Origin: Hyperoplus lanceolatus | Lineage: Eukaryota; Chordata; Actinopteri; Uranoscopiformes; Ammodytidae | Length of the DNA: 64,000 bases | Assembly (NCBI GenBank): GCA_026929865.2 | Contig: CM049407.1 | Span: 14,710,001-14,774,000, forward strand | Direction: 5' to 3' | Shown here: positions 1 to 54,876 of the stretch, piece by piece | How the letters are laid out: the number at the start of each line of letters is the position of its first letter | Numbering within the stretch: position 1 is the first letter of the stretch | The notes under the pieces: generated by a model | Database searches by the model: none | What the model was told of the DNA's origin: nothing | Seen by the model: the letters and a program-made list of their open reading frames with translations, nothing else | Translations under genes and position numbers: made by a program

Positions 1-1096
1 GCAAATGCTGTGAGCCATGTAGATTTCACTGCAGAGTTGAATTTCAGTCATATGCTCGTCTCAGATGAGAATTGCCTTGAGCTAATACAGAGACTAATCA
101 TGCTATCGTTTTTGACTGCACACATGGACAATTAACAAGCCGTTTACTATGGCTTGGGCATAACTACATATTTAATAGGGTTTATGTACGTTGACTGTGA
201 TGTGTATTGCTTGTTGAAAAATGTAAAGTCTTGCCTCAATTTTTATCTGGGTGAAACTTTGTCACAAACAATGCAATAAACAAATAATGAATTGAAGAAA
301 TTTGGCAGCACCCTGCTCTTCTCAACAAAGAACACACTGCTGTACACAACAGATACATCTGTATGTGATCAATGCAAGGATGTCTGAACAAAACAGACCA
401 AGAACGTTTGATGGGATCTTAACAATATTTGCAATAAAATATAATCAAATAATGCAGAGTTCTCTCATGAAGACATGAAGCCAAGAAACCATTTACATTA
501 TAATCACAGTCACTATAAAAGGGATTAATCCAAAGACAATTCTTTAATTAATTAGCAATCCAGCTAGCGTGACCAGCATCAAGGATTTAACATTTTCCCA
601 TTAGCTCACATGGGATTCAACACCTCTATTAGTATTTTCAATTTGCATCCACCTGAGGAACGCAGGCAAATTAGACGATGCAGGGGGCCGTCGAGACAAA
701 AGGTTCCACTTGAAAAAAGGTAACAACTTATTTAAATGTAATTGTCTTCCAAAGATGGCTCACATTAAAGATTAAAATTATAATGTGCACAGACTAATAT
801 TCCCATCACACCCGCAGAAAACAATTACTCCAGTGGCTTTTTAGTCGACCTTTATTCTCGGACTTAATTTTCGAGGCACGGTTCTTCCCTTGAGAATTGA
901 AACAACGCAGCTTCCTGACACCGGGAGACTGACAAAAGATGTAGACCCCGAGCATCTTCACACACATGCAAAAAATAGCCGGCACACACCTTTACATCAC
1001 AACAAAAAAACTGATAGAATTGATGAAAAACTGTTCTGTAATGAAAGATAACATTGCATACAAATGAGCATCCTGGCTGAGGAGAGGTGTGGATAA
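1..1096. other. Non-coding stretch, RPA1 intron 16
   Basis: I see no exon, RNA gene or mobile element with definable ends here. The sequence is AT-rich. By position it belongs to the last RPA1 intron, because the terminal RPA1 coding exon was not found anywhere left of 9898. Confidence 0.5.
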
Positions 1097-1104
1097 TAAA
1101 GCTG

Positions 1105-2415
1105 GGTAACACTTTACAATAAGGTACACAAAATTGTAGTAGCTACTACATACCTACTACATAGTTTTTTTTTTTTTGCACTACCTATGTGTTAGGTAGC
1201 ACAAAAAAAAAACCCCCTATGTGTTACCTACTACATAGTTTTTTTTTTTTTGCGCTACCTATGTGTTAGGTAGCACAAAAAAAAAACCCTATGTGTTACC
1301 TACTACATAGTTTTTTTTTTTTTGCGCTACCTATGTGTTAGGTAGCACAAAAAAAAAACCCTATGTGTTAGGTAGCATATAGGGGTTTTTTTTTTTTGTG
1401 CTACCTATGTGTTAGGTAGCACAAAAAAAAACCCTATGTGTTACCTACTACATAGTTTTTTTTTTCTCCTACCTATGTGTTAGGTAGCACAAAAAAAAAA
1501 CCCTATGTGTTACCTACTACATAGTTTTTTTTTTTTTGCGCTACCTATGTGTTAGGTAGCACAAAAAAAAAAACCCTATGTGTTACCTACTACATAGTTT
1601 TTTTTTTGCGCTACCTATGTGTTAGGTAGCACAAAAAAAAACCCTATGTGTTACCTACTATATAGTTTTTTTTTTTTGTGCTACCTAACACATAGGTAGC
1701 GCAAAAAAAAAAACTATATAGTAGGTAACACATAGGGTTTTTTTTTGTGCTACCTAACACATAGGTAGCGCAAAAAAAAAAAACTATGTAGTAGGTAACA
1801 CATAGGTTTTTTTTTGTGCTACCTAACACATAGGTAGCGCAAAAAAAAAACTATGTAGTAGGTAACACATAGGGTTTTTTTTTTTGTGCTAACTAACACA
1901 TAGGTAGCGCAAAAAAAAAAAACTATGTAGTAGGTAACACATAGGTTTTTTTTTTTTGTGCTACCTAACACATAGGTAGCGCAAAAAAAAAAAAAACTAT
2001 GTAGTAGGTAACACATAGGGTTTTTTTTTTGTGCTAACTAACACATAGGTAGCGCAAAAAAAAAAACTATGTAGTAGGTAACACATAGGGTTTTTTTTTT
2101 GTGCTACCTAACACATAGGTAGCACAAAAAAAAAAACCCTATGTGCTACCTAACACATAGGGGTTTTTTTTTGTGCTACCTAACACATAGGTAGCGCAAA
2201 AAAAAAAACTATGTAGTAGGTAACACATAGGGTTTTTTTTTTGTGCTACCTAACACATAGGTAGCACCAAAAAAAAAAACCCCTATGTGCTACCTAACAC
2301 ATAAGGTTTTTTTTTTTGTGCTACCTAACACATAGGTAGCGCAAAAAAAAAAAAACTATGTAGTAGGTATGTAGTAGCTACTACAATTTTGTGTACCTTA
2401 TTGTAAAGTGTTACC
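1105..2415. mobile_element. Fold-back DNA transposon with 8-bp target duplication
   Basis: A 1311-bp element begins GGTAACACTTTACAATAAGG and ends with its reverse complement. It is flanked on both sides by the perfect 8-bp direct repeat taaagctg (1097-1104 and 2416-2423). The terminal inverted repeats continue through a GTAGTAGCTACTAC palindrome. The interior is a dense array of short units built from CTACCTATGTGTTAGGTAGC and TGTTACCTACTACATAG cores separated by A or T runs of 8-14 bases. The left half is in one orientation and the right half inverted, turning over near 1665-1690, so the whole element can fold on itself. No transposase is present. An 8-bp duplication fits hAT, Merlin or P-type transposases; the superfamily is not decided. 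Open frames inside are repeat artefacts. Confidence 0.8.
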
Positions 2416-2539
2416 TAAAGCTGTAAATAATACAACACACAACTGGGAGAGATGTGAAGATCAAATACACACATGTTCCTTTAGCTTCTAAACACACTAC
2501 TGGCTTGGCTCTATGGTCAGCCATGTCTGTTGTTTCTTG

Positions 2540-3350
2540 GGTACAGACTGAAATATCTCAGCAACTACTAGATCGAATGAAACAAAATGTTGTAGAGCAC
2601 TGACATTTTTCCCCAGAGGAGGAATGATTTCCTGTAGCGCCACCTTGAGGGACACATTTGTGGTTTTGCACAAAATGTGTCAACAACTATCAGAGACATT
2701 ATCATGAAATACGGTACCGTCATGTTTCCCTCTGGAAGAATTGTAATTACTTTGGCAATCACTTTTGATCTAGAGCTTGAGTACTCCAAATTGGTCTTGG
2801 TCTCAAGAACACTTTTTCAAAGTCTCGTCTCATGACCGCATCTGGTATACGGTATAGATAATCTGCATCAAGATTTGGATTATAGTTTAAGAACGATTAA
2901 GACCGATATCACTAAATTGCCTGAACCTTGTTTGATTTATTTGTCAACATCATTAATGTGATTGGATGGAAAAGGTCCTGCTTAAAATGAATGCGGCCAA
3001 TAACGTATACTTTCTGACCTGAAACTTTTGTAACTGTTAAAAGCTGTTACCCAAAGCAGTGTGTGCACTGCCACTGTTCTGGAAAAGTCTCGACTCAACG
3101 CCTCAAAGTCCAGTCTTGTCATGACTTGGTCTTAGTTTAAAACAGTGCCATCATCAGATCAAAATTATACTGTAAAAGAGACATTCCCCATCACCCTCAG
3201 CTGTGCTTCGTCTTCAGTGCTAATAACCAAATGTCAGCATGCTGACACGTAACTAAAGTTGTTGAATATGGTAAACATCTTTACCTGTTAAACATCAGCA
3301 TGTAAACATTTTCACTGTTAGCACGTTAGCATGCTTACATTAGCAAAAAA
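2540..3350 (+). repeat. Dispersed teleost repeat with internal duplication
   Basis: Phrases such as 'caactactagatcgaatgaa', 'gtagcgccacctt' and 'caactatcagagacattatc' recur as a degenerate ~110-bp internal duplication. A second copy in the same orientation lies at 63560-63900. Downstream, 3220-3340 is a string of 'gttagcatgc'-like motifs seen in many fish introns. No coding capacity or terminal repeats were recognised, so the class is unknown. Confidence 0.5.
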
Positions 3351-3455
3351 AAAGCTACGCTCACCCCCGTGCCTGAGCCCAGCCTTTAGCTTGAAAGCTA
3401 TGAAATTTAACAGATGGCACTGTGTTAAATGTGACTTAAAAATGGTTGATGAAAT

Positions 3456-4701
3456 AGGGGAGAACGGGGTTGGTAGGCACACTTTTGGTGATGAATTGCT
3501 CATCACAAAAACATCTTTTAATAGTCATTCCTACATTAAATTTAAGCTTAATGTGTTCGCTTGAAATGTGTATCCGTCTTATTTTCCAACTTATTGTAAT
3601 AAATAAGAAATTAATCATCAAGGGGTCGGTTGTCACACACTATGGGGTTGTTTGTCACAATGTTATCTTAATGGGAAAGAAGGCAAGAGAGCAGAATTAC
3701 AGTTGAAAGTTTAATTGCACTGTCAAGTTGATTAATAGACCTACATAACTTAAACACAAAATAAGCAAGGAAGACGAACAGGGAACCCATATTAAGACTA
3801 GCCTATGTAACAACATAAAGAACAAAACAAATAGGTCTACAATAATAGCCTACTCAACTAGGCTACACACATTCACTATCTGAGTTACAGTGATGGCAAC
3901 TGTAGGGTCTGCTCACTCCAACTAAGCAGAGCTTGTGTGCCCACTGGTTGCACATACAACACTTCTCCCATACCTTCCCTGAACGTCTATTGAAGAACGT
4001 TTCCATACAAACCAAACAAAAACTATCCTCTTCAGCTGATGAAGACTCCTCCTCCAGCCTTTTGCTTTACAGTTTCTTCTTCCCCAGCTGGGGTGGAGTG
4101 CAATGGGGTGCAGTAGCCTTTGTAGCTGGTCTACAGTAGATTGGGATGCACTGGGTCGTTTTCATTTTGTTGCCCTTTTTTCTCTTGCATGCTAGCTGCC
4201 TTTTCTTGCTCTATTCTCTCCTTCTCTGGGGTGGCAGTGAGGATACAGCTTGACATTTTCTTTCGTTATTGGGTTGCTTTCCTGGCTGCGGCCTTTGGAT
4301 AATATGTGACAACCAACCCCCCAAAAAATGTGACGACCAACCCCAACTGGAATTTCTTGCTAGCATCCATCCATGACCTAATCAGCTAGCTAACAACAAT
4401 CTAAACTATAGCTTTCCCTTCACACTTTTTAAGGGTAACAAGTGTTTTTTTTTATAAACCCATATTGTAAAAGTCTAGAAGACAAATACTGAGGAGCTAA
4501 ATATTTTTAATTTGACATGAAAATCACAAAAAGTCCTCTCACCTCAAATGTAGCTGTCTAACTCCAAGGAGGACTACGTAGGTTATCCCTGATCCCTGTT
4601 CTGGATATTTCCATACCAAAATGTCACAGACAGCACCTTTTGTTGTCGAGATATAACGATTGTGACAACCAACCCGTGTGACATATAACCCCGTTCCCCC
4701 T
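3456..4701. mobile_element. Putative non-autonomous DNA transposon, GGGGTTGG-rich ends
   Basis: The left end (AGGGGAGAACGGGGTTGG) is matched by the inverted right end (reverse complement AGGGGGAACGGGGTTA). Subterminal 'tgtgacaaccaacccc' motifs occur near 3630-3660 in one orientation and near 4306, 4330 and 4662 in the other. No target duplication is clear and no transposase was recognised. It is about 1.25 kb long and the boundaries are approximate. Confidence 0.45.
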
Positions 4702-6548
4702 TCAGAAACAGCACTGAGTACAATGCTGCAACCCTATTTCCACAACATTTCTAGGAAATTCCTTCTGTCAATTTAAATAACAATCCTGTCTTAATAAAAA
4801 TGAAACACACTGAGCTTCATCATCAAAAGCATACTGCAGTACTAATGAATAATTAAGTGTCCTTGTTACTTTGTTCACCCACTCCATCATAAGTGCTAAT
4901 TGTCAGTTAAGTTTAAAGAAGAAAGTAAAAGAAAACCTGAAAATATATTTTCTGAATATATAATACGTATTGTGTTAATTATCACATTCTTAAGGCTCTG
5001 GATGGTAGCTTCTTGAGAGTGTGTGTGTGTGCATCTTCAGCCATATAAGAGATAAATTCCTTTTTTAAGGTGAAAGGCGACAGCAAGAAGACCTGAATGT
5101 GATGACAAGACCTGTTAAGAATGTTGTATGCTGATGTAAAGTGAGTGGCTGGCACCTAATGGGCGGTCTGTTAACATAAGGCAGGAGAAACGGGTCCCCT
5201 CTGCATTCATTGAGACAAAATCCATTAATTCACTTGGGAGAGAGAGAGAAAGAGTCACTCAGACACTAGCACAGATACATGCACACACTCGTTCAAAGCC
5301 TGCCTAAAATATACACACATATACCTGTTTATACCTCTGTTTACATTACTAACAAAGTGGATACTCACCAGCTCCTGGACTCAATATATTTAATCTAGTT
5401 ATTGGTTGGGGATCAGATACACTCAGCTGGATCAATTATCTTTGATCAAATGCATTTTTATCTTTAAAACAAATGCATGAGATGTTTATGTGAAAAATGC
5501 ACACAGTAAATCCAATCCTGTGGGCCAAATCTGATCTTCAAAACAATCTAAATTCCATTAACTCCATTTGTGGCATAATTAAAATGGGCCTATACTACAC
5601 TGAGGTCTGCAGCACAAGTGTCTAGACTTACCTTAATAAAACATGACGGACAGTTACGATGGCAATGTTTTTAGATACACTATGGCAGTTTCTGTTAGTC
5701 GTTTCATGCTTTTATCTTTATGTACATCCTCCTGAGATTATTTGGATATGGATCTGCTTTACATATTAACCAGAATTTGCCATGATACATGAGAAACGTC
5801 TGCAGCTGTCATCTGTACTCAAAAAGACAGATGTAGACAAAAATGTTCTACTACCATTACCATTGATAAATAATATCAATAAAGTTGTATGTTTAAATCA
5901 AGACATCAGTTATTTAGTAAGAAGACATGTAGGCTCGTCAGCTGTATACTTTGCCGATGTAATATTCACTATTGTGCTTCTTAAGTCTAAAAATCGGTAG
6001 TCCATCATCTCTGCTGAGTCTGCTCTGCCCTAAAATAAAACAAACTTGAGTTTATATGCAAGAGTAGTTACAATACCAGCTTAAAAATATGAACAGTAGC
6101 ACCGTTGCTCTTTCTCTCTGTGTCCTTGTTACAGAAAACGACAGAGCACACATTTTTGTAACTACATCAATCCTGTTAAGCACTGACATTTAAAGAGATT
6201 GCTGTATCTTTATGAAAAAGCGGTGGTGGATGTCTTATTCTTTTGTCTTCGGTCACACTCGCAATAATCAATTTTACATTGTTCCTTTGGCCTCAGAGCA
6301 GTTCTATTTACACAACCTACAACACTACAGAAATGTGATAATTAAGGAGTTAATTAGAAAGCGTCATAGTTTCATAGGAAACACCTGTTCAGTAATTCTG
6401 TTGTATCACCACTTACTTAGGTAACAGGTGATATCTGATATGTGAATAACAGTTAACTATTTTTCACATTAGTAGTTAACTGGAGGTGATTTAAATTAAT
6501 TAATGTTCACTAATACACATTAGATTAGAAACTGTATTCTGAGCTCCA
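4702..6548. other. Non-coding stretch, RPA1 intron 16
   Basis: No feature was recognised in this AT-rich stretch. Short open frames at 5782-6000 and 6212-6424 show no family resemblance, no exon-like splice context and no repetition. I do not call them genes. Confidence 0.45.
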
Positions 6549-6556
6549 CTACTGGC

Positions 6557-7638
6557 CAAGAGTACCTATTTGCAGACCCATGGAGAAACGAACCTCCACC
6601 GGAAGCACGATGGGGCCACGCCCCGAACTCATTTCATTGGTCAGAATTGTAACCTACTCTGAGTTTGTTTTCACCTTACGCTGCAGCTCCGACTGTAGAA
6701 AGAGTGTCACTGCCACAACGCGACCCTGTACAGTTTAAAGCAAAATCACTCCATAGAAATCTCCATCGGGATGTTTTTATCATTTCCTGATGATTTTACG
6801 TTTGATTGATAATTTATCTGATCAGTAGCGTAGTTCTCAGCCCTCGTGCCGTTCATATGCGGCCACCTTACACATCGTGAACATGCTCTACATTCAGATT
6901 AATAAACCTATTGTATTGTATGTATCTCATTATTTATTTATTTATTTATTTATTAACAGGATTTTTTTAACGTCTGTGCCACTGAACATAGGCCATTTAT
7001 GTCTGGTTGAAATGTAATTCTGCGGCTGCACGCGATCGTTACTGTTCACTTACGTGATGACAAAGTCACAGACGAGCATCGATCGTTCAATAGCCTAATA
7101 TGAATATAGAAATTATAGAATAATTAAAACTGATCACTAGAGGACAAGGGATCTGGTAATAAATCAATCAGGATCTAGAATGGAAACTGTCACCTTATGT
7201 GTCAGACGTTAATGTCTTTCACCCCACTTTTTAAAATTAGCTGTTTAGTTTAATGTGGTGGCACTTTTTGTGTTTTATTTATAAGAGTTTATATTTGTAT
7301 GTGACCTACTTGTGATAATTGTGAATTAAAGAGACGGATTTCGGAAGATGTACACACAAAGCTTTGTTGCTTCATTCGTCTTATACCTCAACATCTACTT
7401 TTTACCACCGTCCTGGCCACTTGGGACCCTTAACAAACTGACTTATTTGACTGTCTACTAGCCCCATAACCGGTGGAAACTGTATCTTGTTATTATTCAC
7501 CGCTAGGTGAATGCCGGCAGTAAAACAAAAAGAAGAAGAAACGCTGGGTGATCGCCGCCAGTAAAACAAAACGAAGAAGAAATGTCGTGCTTCCGGTGGA
7601 GCTCCACTTCCCCATGGGTCTGCAAATAGGTGCCTCTC
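6557..7638. mobile_element. hAT-type non-autonomous DNA transposon
   Basis: The 8-bp direct repeat ctactggc flanks the element (6549-6556 and 7639-7646). The terminal inverted repeats share CACCTATTTGCAGACCCATGG-like sequence, continue through CTCCACCGGAAGCACGA, and are roughly 55 bp long with mismatches at the outermost bases. The 8-bp duplication and the CARAGGTRCC-like end fit the hAT superfamily (inference). The interior holds a (TTTA)n run near 6930-6954 and two degenerate ~45-bp direct repeats at about 7495-7585 that include 'cagtaaaacaaaa'. No transposase frame is present. Confidence 0.65.
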
Positions 7639-7646
7639 CTACTGGC

Positions 7647-9253
7647 AGTAAAAAAAGCAAAATGATCAGTATGGTTCTTGTTCTGACCTAGAGATATAGG
7701 AAGATATCATATTTTATTAAGAATTGTGATTAAAAAACACTTGCATGTTGATCATATTGAATTTTCATTATCGGGACAGCCGAATGAATATTTTCAGGAG
7801 AGATTTGAAAAACCTAGACTCTGGTCTAGCTCACCAACGTACAGTCCTACATAGACTTACTGATTCATTTTTAATAGCCTCAAAGGGGTGCTACATCTTT
7901 AGAGTCATTCTTAAATCCTTAACCTGTCACCGTGGCTGAAGGCTAGGCTCTAGTAAATGTTTTAAAATCATTTCAACAGTTTTAAGAATATTTCGATGCT
8001 TATCGAAAAAATATTGTGATTTGCCATTTTTGCCTGTTCCGACCAATGCAGCATCTGCTAGTGGCAGTAAGTTCCAATGGTAGGCTGGCATTTGCTGTAA
8101 TTAAGCAGTCAAGCTAATTTCAATCTTTGCAAGCGAAGATTCCTTTTTCCCCCTAAACAAATATCCCCATATGTTAAATCGGAGTGCAGCTAAAGAAACT
8201 ATGCATTCATGTGAATGAAGACTAAATGTCAATTATTTCTTCTTAGACTTTGTGTAAGTCTTTGTCGAAAAGGATTGTCATTCTTTTCAGAGTATGAAGA
8301 ATGGCTAATGAACTCTGCATAGCGTTCCTTGTAGGGTTTTAGTTTTTTTTATAGGTCATGACACAGACCGTTCACAGCGTATCCTACATCTCAATCATTC
8401 CACTCAGGCTCTCGGTATGTGCCCCAAGTAGCAAATTAGCCTCTGAATAATTAAGCTAATTAGGCTTAGACAGACAATAGCTAATTCCTAATTAGTGCCT
8501 AATTAAGAGAAATTAATCCACAGCTGTATTTGTTTTCTGTTATCCAAAGTGCAATGGCTACATAACAGCTCCCTTGTCACTGTGATGCTAATCAAAATAA
8601 TTTTGGATTCTTCTTGTGTGACTGCCATTATGTTGCGATTATATTGCACTTTGCACAACTTGTTTTGTGGCTTTATACAATTGGTTGTTACATATGCACG
8701 GCTGGCATGCAGCCCATTAATTAAGACAACATACTGCAATGCATCAAGCTTTAACACCAAGGGGGCCCCTAACATAAAAAAAGTCAAGTTTTTAATCAGA
8801 AAACCTGACAAAGGAAGTGCAACTTGACCACAACAACAACAACAACAATAATCCTGGGATTTTAGTTTGACAAATTTAAAATTTAGCAATTTCGTAACTT
8901 GAGTGCTGTATGAAAAACACTTATTTCACCCCAGTGCCACACCTTAGGTCTATAAACTGTAACTGGTTTCAATTGTTGGTTAGATAGTGACACAAATACC
9001 ACTTGTTTTTTCAAAGCCCATTTTTCCAGAACCATTATTATAGTATGGGAGAAATAAAATTCCTGCTGTTGTATTTATTCATAGCAGCGTTAAGCCAGCT
9101 GTTTGTAACAGGCATGCACTGAATATTCCTGCAAGGAATAAAAAAAAAAATCTCACAGCATGCAGTTCAATGATGAACCCCATTGTATCTTATTATATTC
9201 TGCTCTTTTACTCCTGGGGAACTAAATTGCATTGCATTGTGTCAACTTCCATG
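7647..9253. other. Non-coding stretch, RPA1 intron 16
   Basis: No gene was recognised. It holds a short (CAA)n run near 8829-8850 and several poly-A/T runs. Open frames at 8503-8889 and 8549-8827 overlap on opposite strands and have no recognisable domain. Confidence 0.4.
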
Positions 9254-9261
9254 GTGCTCCT

Positions 9262-9870
9262 TAGCCTGGTCCAACCAGACCATCGTACTTCATTTTATTT
9301 GTACAGAAGGTCTGGAAGTGCTGTAATTGGCTGTGCTGTAAACGTTCACTCACTTGGAGGCGGGTGTCTGTCGAAGTTTAAAACTATTGGATCTGCCCAG
9401 TGCCACTCTGGATTAGCCAACCAATCGCATCACGTTTGGTCATCACGTGTGTCATGAGCCGGCTTCTGGAGGTGAGTTTCAGTTGGACAGGGAACTTGGA
9501 AATTTCCGACTTCACTACATATTGTAGTCTATGAATCTACCGGTACCTGGCAACGGTAACTTGTTGGAGCCTAACGTTTAGTTATTTGGACGAGAAAGGT
9601 TTTAGGCGTCCAGATTTTTTCGCGAGCAGATGCACTGGAACACAGACAGGTCGGAACTCGAACTACCAAGTCGGAAATCTCCTTCTTCCGAGTATAAAGG
9701 AACGCAGCATTCAACTGAAACTGGAGCGTTCTCAGCCACTCACTCTGTTCGCTGATTGGACGATTGTAGATTCTCCGGAGAATCTGGGAAATGCGCTGTA
9801 CACCCAGACTGACTACTGAAGGGAAAATGAAATTTGGCCGGAAGTAGGCGGGCGGGCGGAGCCAGGCTAG
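9262..9870. mobile_element. Putative miniature DNA transposon, TAGCCTGG ends, nested repeat inside
   Basis: The left end TAGCCTGGTCC is matched by an inverted right end (reverse complement CTAGCCTGGCTCC). Imperfect 8-bp flanks gtgctcct (9254-9261) and gggctcct (9871-9878) suggest a hAT-like duplication with one mismatch. Inside, about 9470-9690 carries its own inverted arms (GGAAATTTCCGACTT against AAGTCGGAAATCTCC), which looks like a second miniature element inserted into the first. The element ends about 28 bp downstream, in the sense of RPA1, of the exon 16 donor. Confidence 0.5.
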
Positions 9871-9898
9871 GGGCTCCTCTTGGGTTAAAGATACTTAC

Positions 9899-54371
<44,473 letters not shown>

Positions 54372-54742
54372 TGCTCCTGGGTAAAGTGGGTGTCAAAGCC
54401 AGCTGATTTTTTGTGAAGCTCTGCGAAGCTAAATTACAGGTATGGAATTTATCGCGAGACACGCGATCCAAACGAGACTTTGGTAAATACTTCAGAAAGC
54501 TACGGTGGAGCAATACGAACTAAACCGGATGTGGCACATTTATCCCTTCAACATAAAACGTAAAATTGGTCAGGCTTTAATTTAAAACCACATGACCTTT
54601 AATTCGAAGGATGGTCTCGGAAAGACTTTAATACTTTGTCACGGTTGCTGTTTCTATACCTGCCGTTGCAAGCTTTTACTAAAACCGAAACGGATTCAAA
54701 ACAAGCCCTCCGGTCGTCCATGTGGTCCAGCCGTGGTTCATG
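54372..54742. promoter_or_regulatory. Bidirectional RPA1/SMYD4 promoter interval
   Basis: 371 bp separate the divergent start codons. It contains TATCGCGAGA (54450-54459), nine of ten matches to the TCTCGCGAGA element of housekeeping bidirectional promoters. It also has ACCGGATGTG (54524-54533), a near-consensus ETS site, and ATTGG (54565-54569), an inverted CCAAT box. No TATA box is obvious. Transcription starts cannot be placed from sequence. The TCTCGCGAGA-type site is nearer RPA1 and the other two lie between the genes. Confidence 0.6.
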
Positions 54743-54876
54743 ATGGATCTTCCGTGCGTCCAGTGGCAAGACCACGTTGCACAGAAATGGATCCGACTCG
54801 ATCCCGAGCTTAAGGAACATTTCACATCCCTACTTGAAGTAGATGATGTTTTTAAATGTGCCCTAACTCTGACAAC
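54743..54876 (+). CDS. smyd4: SMYD4 exon 1 (residues 1-45)
   Basis: Encodes MDLPCVQWQDHVAQKWIRLD and LKEHFTSLLEVDDVF. The first ATG in this frame is at 54743. Donor gtaagt after AC. Confidence 0.88.

Noticed and set aside
1110-2410. Regularly spaced repeats resembling a CRISPR array
   Set aside because: Units are palindromic and inverted across the centre, spacers are A/T runs, and the block has transposon ends with an 8-bp duplication in a vertebrate genome.
3933-4139. Possible RPA1 terminal exon on either strand
   Set aside because: Neither strand resembles the conserved RPA1 C-terminus, and the stretch lies inside an inverted-repeat element.
8503-8889. 128-codon minus-strand frame
   Set aside because: Starts near a (CAA)n run read as Cys codons, overlaps another frame on the opposite strand, and has no recognisable domain or exon context.
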